This document shows, piece by piece, positions 1 to 10,070 of a stretch of DNA of 58,987 bases; within the stretch, counting starts at the first letter, position 1, and each line of letters begins with the position of its first letter. The notes beneath the pieces are model-generated. The model was given only the letters and a program-made list of their open reading frames with translations, was not told the DNA's origin and did not search any database. Location: contig LSYV01000006.1 of the NCBI GenBank assembly GCA_001584585.1, positions 3,205,386 through 3,264,372 on the forward strand. Reading direction: 5' to 3'. The position numbers and the translations under genes are program-made. Origin of the DNA: Gonium pectorale. Lineage: Eukaryota; Chlorophyta; Chlorophyceae; Chlamydomonadales; Volvocaceae.

Positions 1-294
1 ACGACCGACGACGCGTCCCGACGGGCGGCGTACCCGCCCTCGACGCCAGACCGCCTCGATACTGCGACGGCGGCGGAGGGCGCGGGGGGGGGGGGGTACG
101 GCAGCAGCGTGCTAAAGCAGGAAGGAGCTGTGCCGTGCATTGTAAATCTTGCAAGCCAGCGCCTCTATCCCCGAGCCCCGCCGCCCACCTAAGACCCGCC
201 TCGTCAACCCCCTTCCCTCCCTCCCTACTACTAAACCTTGCTCCTCCCCCATCCCTACCCCCCCATTCCAACCCTCTATCCCCCATCCCTACAG
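1..294. other. intron sequence at the window edge
   Basis: This stretch precedes the first recognisable aspartyl-tRNA synthetase exon and ends in a pyrimidine-rich acceptor (cccctacag, 291-294). It holds a ten-base G run near 87-96 and C/T-rich tracts at 200-290. I see no reading frame resembling the rest of the synthetase, so it is most likely intron; the upstream exons lie outside the window. Confidence 0.5.
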
Positions 295-2542
295 GGCGAC
301 CTGCTGCTGCTGGCCGCCGGCCCCCGCGACGTGGTGGCCCGGGCGCTGGACCGGGTGCGGCAGCTGCTGGGGCGGGAGCTGGGGCTCATACAGGTGCGGA
401 GAGGGCGGAGGGGGGGGCGCGGGCGGGTGGGGTTTGGGCAGCGTAGGGACCGCCGGGTGAGGGTACAGAGACGGGAGGGGAGAAGGGGGAGGGGGCAAGA
501 TGTATCAGAAGGAAGTTGATTTGTTGGGCTGAACACGTGGGTGCGCAGTATTTGGCAGTGATTCAGGGTAGAGGCTCTTACGTGTTTGCTTCCGAACCTC
601 TCTGCTTTGTTTTTCTGTTCAAGGTGCCGTGGTGCGCGCGGCCATAAGGAGTCTCCGCTCCCCGCAAGGCCCTGACCTCATCCGTCCTGCGCCTAGACCT
701 CTGCGCCCTTCACGTTTATGGCTTCAGCGCGCCTCACCCCACACCGCGCACCCAACTCTTTGCCCAACCCCAGCCTGGCACCCACTCGCTGCTGTGGGTG
801 GTGGACTTCCCCATGTTCGAGTACAATGCCGATGAGGGGAGATACCAGGTGGGGGAGCGCTGAGGGGGGTTTTGCAGTGTGCTCGCGAGTCATGGCGGCA
901 CAGATTGGTGGTAGGGCACCCGTGACCCATGGGTCCAGGCTTCGGAGGTGCGGTTCGGTGCAGCAGTGCACTGACGAGCTGCAGGGTGCTGACCACTGTG
1001 GGGCGCTAACAGCAGCCGGGGCTCTGGCCCTGCGGGAGTGCTTTTTGCCCTGCCCTCCGCGCCTGTCCGCTGAGGCCGGCACTCCTGGTCTCGCGCGGTT
1101 CCTCCGCAGGCCATCCACCACCCCTTCACGGCGCCACGCCCCGACGACTGGGCATCCGGGGACTACGTCAACGCCCGGGCGCTGGCGTACGACCTCGTGT
1201 ACAACGGTGTGGAGGTAAGGCAAGCTGTACTAGATGCCGATGCTGCATGCGCTGCGGAGCGCGGTGCTGTGGGGCCGGGCGCTTTGTCCCGAAGATCCCT
1301 CGCATGCGAGGCTGCTCATGACTGTCGGCTTAGTTTTGTCGCGCGCCGAATGCACCTCGGACCAGGGTAGGAGCGCACCGGACCATGCGCCTGCAACCCC
1401 GCCCCTGCCCCCTCCCTCCAACTGGGACCTTGGTGACCTGAGGGCACGGGAACTTGGGAGCGGGCGCGATGGTTCGGCACAAGCGCAGCGCTTGGGCATC
1501 CGTTTGGGCAGCTGGTTCGCGGGCCCGGACGGGGTCGCGTTCAGATGGCCAGGGGGGCACGCTGTCCCAAGCTCCTCCAGCAAGGGCGCTTTGCAACCAC
1601 TTCTCCCCGCTCCCAACCTCAGATCGGGGGCGGCAGTCTGCGCATCTACCGCCGCGACATCCAGCAGAAGGTGTTCGAGCTCATTGGTGCGTGGCGAAGG
1701 ATGGCAGGGCAGGCGGCGTAAAGGAGGTGCATGCGGGGAGGAGGGCCGCTGCAGCTGGCGTGGGCTTGCTTCACGCAGAAGGGCCCAAGGCCGGAAGCGG
1801 CGCATAAATTTGGAGGGATTGCTGTACGGAAGCGGCAACCCGGGCGGCCAGGCCATAGCGGAGCCACCCCGCAGCTGAGCGCACGTCGGCGCACGTGGAT
1901 CGCGAGCCCAGCGTATCTGCCTGCCCTGCGGACTGCCTCCCAGCGCCACATCAAATCGGCGTAACAGTCGACGCAGTCCACTGCCCTGGTCTCCCCGCCT
2001 GACCCCGTCGCCCCCGTGCCTCCCTCACAGGCCTGACCCCCGAGGAGGCGCAGTCCAAGTTCGGCTACCTGCTGGATTGCTTCGAGTACGGCGCGCCCCC
2101 GCACGGTGGCCTGGCCTTTGGTCTGGACCGCATGGCCATGCTGCTGGCGGGGGCGCCCTCCATCCGGGACGTCATCGCCTTCCCCAAGACCGCGCAGGCG
2201 CAGTGCGCGCTCACGGGTGCGGCCGGGGCGGGAGGGTGTAGTACGGGCCAGGGCCAGGGCCAGGCGGGCCGCATCTGCGGGAGGATGCGGCCGGCGCTGG
2301 GGCCGGGACACCCGGCCGCTGGCTGCTTGCTGGCAGGCGGGTGGGACAGGGCAGCAGGGGCGCAGCCGTGGAAGGCGACTTCAATAGCCCCATGCTCGTG
2401 GGAGCCGCGCAATCCCGCCTCATGTCCTCGCCCGCTGAGCTCCCGTCCCCACCACGCTGTGGCTGCAGGCGCACCCGCCCCGGTCGCCGACAAGCAGCTG
2501 GCGGAGCTGCACGTCACGCCCGCAGACAAGCAGCGCGCGTGA
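295..2542 (+). CDS. aspartyl-tRNA synthetase, bacterial/organellar type (5' partial)
   Basis: C-terminal part of a class II aspartyl-tRNA synthetase, which charges tRNA-Asp with aspartate. Six exons fit with consistent phase: 295-393, 774-848, 1110-1214, 1623-1686, 2031-2216 and 2469-2542 (TGA). Visible landmarks in order are the end of the insertion domain seen only in bacterial-type enzymes ([14 protein letters not shown]), [11 protein letters not shown], the block [28 protein letters not shown], class II motif 3 ([14 protein letters not shown]) and the bacterial C-terminal signature RDVIAFPKT followed by QLAELHV. About 200 residues are visible, so the N-terminal tRNA-binding domain, motif 1 and any transit peptide are outside the window. 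The bacterial type argues for a chloroplast and/or mitochondrial enzyme; targeting is inferred. Family assignment is near certain. Confidence 0.93.
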
Positions 2543-4121
2543 GGGCGGGGAGTCGCGGACGAAAGCAGATTGGGCATGGTGATGCACGGGAATGAGCGCG
2601 AGCTCAGGCAACTCGACGGCTCAGTGGAGAGCTGAGGCATTCGGCCTGCAGCGGGGCGTGTGCAGGTGGGCTGCAGCGCGGCGGCTGCCTCATGCCCTCC
2701 ACCGAGGGGCGTATAGCTGGACCGCCAATACTGGCGCTGAGTGGCCGCTTCCGCGGGCCGGCCCGCCAGCGCGGGCTGTTTGTCAGGGAACGCGTGCATC
2801 AGCGCGCCCGGCCCGCGGCAGGCGCTGCTACCCGTGCCTCATACCGGACATGCGCAGGCCGTAGGCCTGACGCGGGAGCGGGGCACTCGAGCTACGCCGT
2901 GCGGCGCGTGGCAAACGTGATGCTGGCCATGGACTAGCGGTCAGAACTGGGGACAAGCGGTCTACACACCGCAGTGTGGGAAAGCTGGCTTGTTGACGTG
3001 CAAGTGGCGGGGTAGCATTGAGCTATTTTGTACGCGTCATTTTGGCGCTGCCATGATTCCGGTTCCGGTGTGGCCAGATGTATGACGAGAGCGGCGTACG
3101 GCAGGTGAACTTGCGTCTCTCGTACACCTCTTTTTTTCTCAATGGGGAAACGAACTGCGCGGCGGAGATGGTGGTGGGCGGGAACGTTACATGTGTTGAG
3201 AGGTCTGGGGCGTGCGGTCGCACGGTACGACAACAGAGCGCAACGTGGGATGGGCCGTGCAGCTCGAGTGGGGTCGCCGAACGCCGTGCAAGGTGCTGCG
3301 GCAATGCGCCGATGAAGATTGGACGGCCCTGCTTTGTGGCATGGCAGGCTGCAGTGGTTCGGAGGTAGCAGGTAGCAGGGCGCCGAAGGTGATGCCTAGA
3401 GCCAGGCGGAGTTAAATATGGAAGGGGCCAAGCAGGGGTTATGGCTTTCCCAAGGGTTGCGGTTACCGGGCGCTGTTGCCGGGCGTAGGCGCTGTGGGCC
3501 CAGAGGCTCAGCAACGTTGCAAGCTTGTTATCTACTTCCCATGCGTCGCAGGGCATGTAGGGGTATCCCGTCAGCGTACTGTACGATACGTGCCTGGGGC
3601 TTCGGTGAAAGTCTTCGGCCAGTGTCGACCCGAAGGTCGGTGGGGAGCGGGCTGCGGCTATGGCCCACACTCGAGAGACAAGTTACCGATGTGTGGGTTG
3701 GTGATGCCTGGTGACCATGCGACCAGCCCCAAGCACAACACCATCTCCTACCAACGCGAGACCAAGCCTTCAGTGCATGGTCATGCACAAAACTGGACAC
3801 AAGAAACTCGGGCCACATCCACGACTACTTTTGACGTACTGTTTCGCGCTCAGTCGCTGTGTCGCTCTGCAGCTCCGGCGCTGCGAACGTTACACGCTTC
3901 ACTAAGCAAACCAGTATTACCTCTCCATTGTGACCGTCACGCGAAAAGCCGTGTTTGGGCTGGGAGGGCCCTCTACTCTACTCTTTGTGCTCGGGCGGTA
4001 GGGCATTTAGTTCACACGACCCCAGCCCAGAGGTGCGAGGCTCAGCACGCTCGCAGGGCTCGTTCTTGCTGGGCGGCGTCGCTCACAGGGGCCCCCGCCT
4101 TCCGCTATTGGGTTCGCAGAC
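2543..4121. other. intergenic region, no gene recognised
   Basis: Spacer between the synthetase stop and the phosphatase start, holding the 3' UTR of the first and 5' region of the second. I found no convincing coding exon on either strand; open frames here have no family likeness and no splice context. GC falls towards 3000-4000 relative to the exons. An AG-rich acceptor-like sequence (gggttcgcag) just before 4121 leaves a 5' UTR intron possible. Confidence 0.5.
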
Positions 4122-5069
4122 ATGCTGAACAAGACTCTCACTCAGCAGGAAGCTGCTGTGCGGGATGGGCAAATCGGGCAGCTTAGAGAGTGCAAAGTGC
4201 TGGCGGAGGACGAGGTCGTGGAGCTGGCAGCCAAGTGCAAGGAGCTCCTACAGCAGGAGCAGAACGTCACGCACGTCCGGGCGCCAGTCGTGGTCGTGGG
4301 CGACACCCATGGGCAGTTCCATGACTTGATGGAGATTTTCAAGATTGCCGGGCAGGCGCCAGACGCCAATTACCTCTTCCTGGGCGACTACGTAGACCGC
4401 GGCTACTATTCCGTGGAGACAGTCTGCATGGTCATTGCACTGAAAGTGCGCTACCCGAGCCGCATCGTAATGATCCGCGGCAACCACGAAAGCCGGCAGA
4501 TTACCCAGGTCTACGGCTTCTACGAGGAGTGCCTTCGGAAATACGGCAGCGCGAAGGTCTGGCAGGTCCTGACGGACCTATTCGACTACCTCCCGCTGGC
4601 TGCGGTCATTGAGAACCAGCTCTTCTGCCCGCACGCTGGCTTGTCCCCATCCATGGACACGCTCGACCAGATCAACCAGATCCACCGCTTTGAGGAAGTG
4701 CCGCACGAGGGGCCCATGTGCGACCTGCTGTGGTCGGACCCGGACGACCGCATGGGCTGGGGTATCTCCCCGCGCGGCGCCGGCTACACGTACGGCCAGG
4801 ACATCTCGGAGCACTTCAACCATGTCAACGGGCTTAAGTTCATCATCCGTGCGCACCAGCTGGTCTCGGAGGGCTTCCTGTGGCAGCATGAGGGGGCGGT
4901 GGTGACGGTGTTCAGCGCGCCCAATTACTGCTACCGCTGCGGCAACAAGGCAGCCATTGTGGATATCGACGAGAACATGAACCACAAAATTATCCAGTTT
5001 GACCACGCGCCGCCCAAGGGCGCGGGCATTACGGAGGTCAAGCGCTCGGTGCCGGACTACTTTCTGTGA
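4122..5069 (+). CDS. serine/threonine protein phosphatase PP2A-type catalytic subunit, single exon
   Basis: A 315-residue PPP-family phosphatase with an uninterrupted frame. All metal and catalytic positions can be read: GDTHGQ (D, H), GDYVDRG (D), [10 protein letters not shown] (N, H), FCPHAGLSP (H) and RAHQLV (H). [11 protein letters not shown] and the C-terminal PDYFL mark the PP2A/PP4/PP6 branch; [18 protein letters not shown] and [16 protein letters not shown] are closest to PP2A C subunits, usually about 309 residues. In known PP2A the C-terminal Leu is methylated and the tail contacts the scaffold subunit. Oddities: the usual GDIHG is GDTHG, the usual HGG is HAG, and there is no intron although nearly every neighbour has several. 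That fits a retrocopy, but the frame is fully intact. Start chosen at the first ATG; the N-terminus is a little longer than usual. Confidence 0.93.
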   Translation: MLNKTLTQQEAAVRDGQIGQLRECKVLAEDEVVELAAKCKELLQQEQNVTHVRAPVVVVGDTHGQFHDLMEIFKIAGQAPDANYLFLGDYVDRGYYSVETVCMVIALKVRYPSRIVMIRGNHESRQITQVYGFYEECLRKYGSAKVWQVLTDLFDYLPLAAVIENQLFCPHAGLSPSMDTLDQINQIHRFEEVPHEGPMCDLLWSDPDDRMGWGISPRGAGYTYGQDISEHFNHVNGLKFIIRAHQLVSEGFLWQHEGAVVTVFSAPNYCYRCGNKAAIVDIDENMNHKIIQFDHAPPKGAGITEVKRSVPDYFL

Positions 5070-6212
5070 GCGGTGGGCGCGCTGCCGGACAGCTAGCGGC
5101 GTGCAGTCGCCGCCCGTGCTGCAAACGCATTAGGCGCATGGGTCGGGGAATGCTGCGGGGTGCGCGCGGATGCGCTGGTTGGCGCCACGGAGGGGCATGG
5201 GTGCATGGGGTTGGGCATGTATACTCCCATGACGGGTGGCTCTTAGAAGCTGTGCTCGTGTCTAGGTAACAGGTTATCGGTTACTGCATCCCCATGTGCC
5301 ACACACGCCGTGGCCGTTCGGGCTCCTTTCGCATAAGGGAGGCGAAGTGCACATTATTTGCAAGGGCAATGACTTGACGCACAAGCGTCACGTCAACTTA
5401 CCAGGGTGTATACGGAGGCAGGATTGACGGTCATGCGATGCATGCGCGAGGACATCCATGTCGCGGACCGTGCGTGTACATGCTGTCATCTTTGTTTGAC
5501 TTGCTGTGGGTTCTGCATCGGGGCCCATACCCGATGCCATGCGTACAGTTTTGCCGGGCTGGGATACACACGGTAATGCGTTGTGTGAACAGCTATGAAC
5601 GGTGAGGCGTGCTTCAATGTCATGAAGAGTGTGACGTTGCCCAGCGTTGGGCGCTTGCTGCTGTAGGGCCAGGCTCACTTGGGGTATGACGGCCATCGAG
5701 TGATGTTTGAGAGGGGTGCTTGAGCGCACATAGCTGGGCAAACGGCACGGTGCCCCTGGCAATCACACGGTGCAAGCTCGACATCCGGACAGAACGTTAA
5801 CTGAGCGATGTGTGCACACTGTCGGATGAACGAGAACGTTTCTCGCGTCGTTGCTCGCAAGGTTGCGGTGTTTGCTTTGTAAGCTCATTATGTTCGGCTT
5901 CGCAGCACCTGTTCTGGGGACACGTGGTGCCGGCGTATGGTGCCAGCAGCAAGTAGCCGATGGTAAGCGCTCGTGGGAAAGGGGCTGACCTGTATCTAGT
6001 GTACGACATACGGAGTGTGCACTGTACAGCAGTGAAAACATGACGAACGCTTCGTCTAGGCATGCTTATGAAAGGTACTGTGAGAGGGTGTGAGCTGTCC
6101 ATTCAGCTTGATGTTCGTACAATATGGTACAGGGTTCTCGGCAAATGAGTCGTAGGAATCGTGCAGTCTACTCAGGTATGCCATCCACGCGCCAGCTGTG
6201 AGTGCCGAAGAC

Positions 6213-6330
6213 GTGGCCAGGGAGACGACGCTTCACCTGCCTTGCCCTGTACCCGCCCACGCTACTGCCAACGCCGCGGTATAGGGTATATATGACCGTA
6301 GAAGCGGGCTCCCTCTTTCTCTGCAGAGGT
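6213..6330 (+). repeat. dispersed repeat segment, copy 1 (paired with 27838-27960)
   Basis: Shares the run cgcttcacctgccttgcc near its start and, about 80 bp further on, tatgaccg-aga-gcgg-ctccctttctc with a segment near 27838-27960. In both copies the first run can be read as RRFTCLALY. The two matching blocks are separated by diverged sequence of similar length, as expected of old copies of one mobile or duplicated element. No element ends can be defined. Confidence 0.45.
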
Positions 6331-7079
6331 CCTAATTGTTTGAGTGTCACGTTGTGGCAACTCTGCGGCTCGCAGCCCCAGCAGCCCCAGCAGGAGTGGC
6401 AGCACTGCACAGCCGTCAAGACGCACATCTTAGGACCGGCCAAACCAAAGGGGCGGGGAGTGTCACAGTTGGGATAAGCGGGGGGGGGCAGGGTGTGAAC
6501 GCTGGGGAACTGCAAGGGCATGGGAATCATAGGGTCAGCATAGGCTGCCAAAATGGGTACAAACTGATATGTCAGCTGTAAAATTACCTTGATATAATAC
6601 AGCTGGTATAAGCAGGTTTGTGAGACCCCCAAGCGTGCAAATTCGGTGCAATTTCAGTACGGGTGGACCAGGTGTACGGGTGGACCAGGCTCCTTTTGTG
6701 ACGCGCGAGCAGTCCCGGACTCTCTCTTTACCTTAGGGCACATCTCATCTTCAGCTTGAGGTGAGATTGATAGGTGCGGAGCGTCGTTTCGGACCCCGGG
6801 CGGGCTGCTTTAGCGTGCTCGGCAGGGAGTTGCGACGGGCGCACCGGCCCTAATTAGCCATGAATCCTACTTGCTTAGTTGTTCCTTTATAAGGTCGCCC
6901 GCCGGTTGGCGGCCTTGAGACGGCGGCTGCTGTGGAGCGGGGGCCAAGAGGCGCGCTCAGCTCATGGAATGACACTTGCAGCTGCGCGCTGCTGGTGCAA
7001 GTGCTGCAGCGGCCAGTGTGGCCAGCCCAGCAGGGATTTTGTCGGGCTCCGCTCCAGCCTTTCCAGCAGCAGCGGCAGC

Positions 7080-7086
7080 TTATAAT
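7080..7086 (+). promoter_or_regulatory. possible TATA-like element upstream of eL24
   Basis: The run ttataat lies about 117 bp upstream of the eL24 start codon in an otherwise GC-rich stretch, and a second tttataa lies near 6887-6893. Position fits a core promoter with a 5' UTR of roughly 80-90 bases, but nothing else supports it. Confidence 0.2.
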
Positions 7087-7202
7087 CAGCTGATATGCCA
7101 AGGCATCGTTATTATTCTTTGTTTGCGAAGCCCAACACAAGACGGGCCGACATCGGCCCAGCTGAGCGCGGCTCTGTCCCGCCCTTTCCTCGGTGCAGAA
7201 GG

Positions 7203-9087
7203 ATGGTGCTGAAGACGAACACGTGCCGCTTCAGCGGCCTGAGGATCTACCCGGGCAAGGGCCTGGTGTTCATCCGGACAGATGGGCAGCAATACATGTT
7301 CCTTAACAAGAAGTGCAAGTCCTACTACCACAACCGCCTCCGCCCTGCCAAGCTGGCGTGGACGGTGGTCTACCGCAAGCAGCACAAGAAGGACCAGGTG
7401 CGGCCGCCGGAGGGGCGAAGGGGACTGGGGAGTGTCCCTTCGGGGCTCGGGTTGAGGTGGCCGCAGAAGACCGATGGGGATGCTCCATGCGGGCCCGCCA
7501 CATGTGCTGGTGAGGCTAGGGCGTGTGGCCAGGTGACGCAGCTGCGGTATGCCAGAGGTAAATCACGGACAGCGGGGCGATGCCTGTCAGGGTTGTCCAG
7601 TGGAGCCGAGCAAGGTTAGAATGCCAAGCAGCGCCGTAGTGCCCTATGTGCATGCTGAGCCGTGGACTGGGCTCCCCTGTCAACCCTTCATATACCCAAG
7701 CTTCGCCCCCTCCCATATCTCCCTTCCCCCGCTCCTGCTTCACACCCGCCCGCAGATCAGCGAGGTGCAGAAGAAGAAGCGCCGCGCTGTGGCTAAGTCG
7801 GCCAACCGCTCCATCGTGGGCACCTCGCTGGAGGTGATCCAGAAGAAGCGCGCGGAGAAGCCCGAGGTCCGCCAGGCCAGCCGCGAGGCCGCCATCCGCG
7901 AGGTCAAGGTGAGGGGCCCACGGGGCTGGACGGGGTGAGGCCCGCTTGGGAGGCGCGCAGAGAGAGCTGGTAGCGGCATCGGCGGCGTGCATGTATTTGC
8001 AATCTGGGGGCTCTTCAGGGAGCACGGGGTAGCACCGCGCTCGCTTGGCATGCAAGCAATCGCAGCAGGTATGCCACACGAGCATACGGGGATAAAGCGG
8101 TGTCGCAAATCTGATTCTACGATACGACAACTTGGCAGCTCGCCAGCGGGGCCCGGCGTGCGCTCTGTGCGCTGCATGGAGCACGGCTGCTGCAACGCCG
8201 AGGGCAATCGGCGGTGCAACAGCGGCAGCACGGCGACAGTGGCAGCAGACGGCGACATCAGCAGCAGCAGCAGCAGCGCTGCGGCAGCAGCCAGCGGCTC
8301 TCAGCAAGAGCCGTCGCTGCGCCTGACTGAGCGCTGACGGGCCGGTGGGCGAGGACTACGGCAGGCCGCAGCATGGGCTCGTGGCGGCGGCGGCCCTCGC
8401 GCCCTCACTTGTGGCGGCCGCCGCTGTGCGACCGGCCGCATGGCTACGAGGGCCGCATGGCCTGTGGGGGCGGCCCGATGCTAGCCACTTCCATGAAGCA
8501 TGGAGCTGGAAGCTGGGCTATGATCCCGGGTCGTGACGGCGATGGAACTTGGGATTCGGATGCCACTGGTTGGCTAGCGAAAGGGAGGCCCCATGGGCGC
8601 CCTCGCAGCCGCCCAGCCGTCGGCCACCGCCGGCCGCGGTGCCGGCGCGCTGGCGCAGGTGGCTGCCCGCTGCCGGCATCGACTCCTGGCTGCGGAGGCC
8701 TGAGGGAGCAGTTGGAGCACGGAGGCAGCATCGGCGTTTTACCTTCGATGGCAGCTTGTGCCGCTCTGAAAGGGCAACGAGGGGATGCTGGATGTTCTGT
8801 CAGGAATGTTTGGGAGGAGTGCTTTTCGCTTGGCGCCAAGGAGATGACTTCTTGACCGGCTTTCCGACTCTCGCGCTGGGACTGTTGCAGCTTTACCTCG
8901 GGGAAATTCACCGCACTCGTGCCGCTGGGCGTCTCTTACCGGGCCCCGCCCTTTTCTGCCGCCGCCTGCGCTCTCCACTCTGCAGGAGCGCATGAAGAAG
9001 CAGAAGGCCGAGCGCGCCGCCGCCGCCAAGGCCGCCGCCGGCCCCTCCAAGGCCGCCCCTAAGGTCGTGGGCCGCGGCAAGCGCTAA
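7203..9087 (+). CDS. RPL24: 60S ribosomal protein eL24
   Basis: Cytosolic large-subunit protein eL24. Three exons with phase 0 junctions: 7203-7397, 7756-7908 and 8986-9087 (TAA), giving 149 residues. The N-terminus [18 protein letters not shown] matches the plant form of eL24; YRKQHKKDQ closes exon 1, exon 2 carries [21 protein letters not shown], and exon 3 is a lysine/alanine-rich tail ending GRGKR. Length is usual for the family (about 150-165). The second intron is long (1077 bp) and contains an AGC trinucleotide run near 8260-8280. A TGTAA poly(A) signal follows 34 bases after the stop. Identity is secure. Confidence 0.96.
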
Positions 9088-10070
9088 ACAGCCTCCACAG
9101 CTGTGAGGGTGCTACACACGTGTAAAGCGCGCTGCGTCCCGACCCACTTTGTCCCTCCACTATAGGCAACAGTACGAGGTCAGCGGTCCTACACCCGACA
9201 CCCCGTACACCCGTACCCAGAACTTGCATGCCACGCAATATCCTCGGGGAGTCCTACAGCCCTGAGGGGTATTAGTGACAATGCATGTCAATAGGGTCAT
9301 GGCAGGAGCTTATGTTTCGGTGGTAGACAGCTGGACGGACTGAATGCAGAGGTACAGCAGTTACCGCGCTCAGAATAATAGAGATGAAAGCTGCGTTAAA
9401 AGAGGCAGTGGGCAAGAGAGTCGAATAGTGTCGGCTGAGGGTGCCGAAGGGCCCACACCCGACGTGCCACGTGTGTGCAACACAAGCGCAACTGTGCACC
9501 GAAGTCATACTGTTGCATTGGGATTGCGAGGCGGCATAGGCCGGCGGGGGGAGCTAGGCCGGCTACTCGAGGATGCTCGAGGTCGAGAGGATTCTACGGC
9601 AGCCAATGTTTCCGACGTCTCACTCGCTCGCTTAATGCATCAACATACCGAACCGCCTTACACCGTTCTTTAATTGTCTACCTCAGACCCAGCTCGTAGC
9701 AATTCAAAAAGACACCTTGGCGGCATCATCCCCAGAGGACGCTCATTGACGCGCATTGAGGTGACTGCTTGTAGGGAGATTATCTCGGAGAGGTATAGCG
9801 TTCGCAGGGACCCGTGGAAACTTGGCGCGGTCGCAGTCAACGTGGTCAGCTACTTTTCTTCTGGTTCTTTACACATTGCTATGTTACCGTACTGGTGTGG
9901 TGTTACCGTGGGAAGAGCACGTTGCCGCCGCCTGGCCTGTGCAAACAAGCGTGTCAAGTTGTGGTGCTTTCAGCGAGCTTACAAACAGTGCATGCTTATG
10001 CCATGTATTGTAAATAGGGCATGAGCATGGATTCACCGCCTGCGCTCGCAGGTTTGACCGAGGAAGTTTG
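9088..10070. other. intergenic region, no gene recognised
   Basis: Spacer between eL24 and the UIM protein. Apart from the TGTAA signal near its start I see no coding or RNA gene. Open frames in it are short, lack family likeness and are not bounded by splice sites. Confidence 0.5.
9121..9125 (+). terminator. TGTAA poly(A) signal of eL24
   Basis: TGTAA is the usual polyadenylation signal of chlamydomonadalean green algae. This one is 34 bases past the eL24 stop, which would give a very short 3' UTR, as is common for ribosomal protein genes. It also supports the taxonomic placement. Confidence 0.55.

Larger units (their letters stand above)
5070..7202. other. intergenic region with a shared repeat segment, no gene recognised
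   Basis: No coding exon is recognised. The stretch includes the phosphatase 3' UTR and, at 6213-6330, a segment that recurs near 27838-27960 (listed separately). The end carries a TATA-like run just upstream of eL24. Base composition is less GC-rich than in the genes, especially at 5340-6640. Confidence 0.5.

Noticed and set aside
4122..5069. PP4 or PP6 instead of PP2A
   Set aside because: [18 protein letters not shown] and the PDYFL terminus with overall sequence favour PP2A, though motif changes leave a little doubt.
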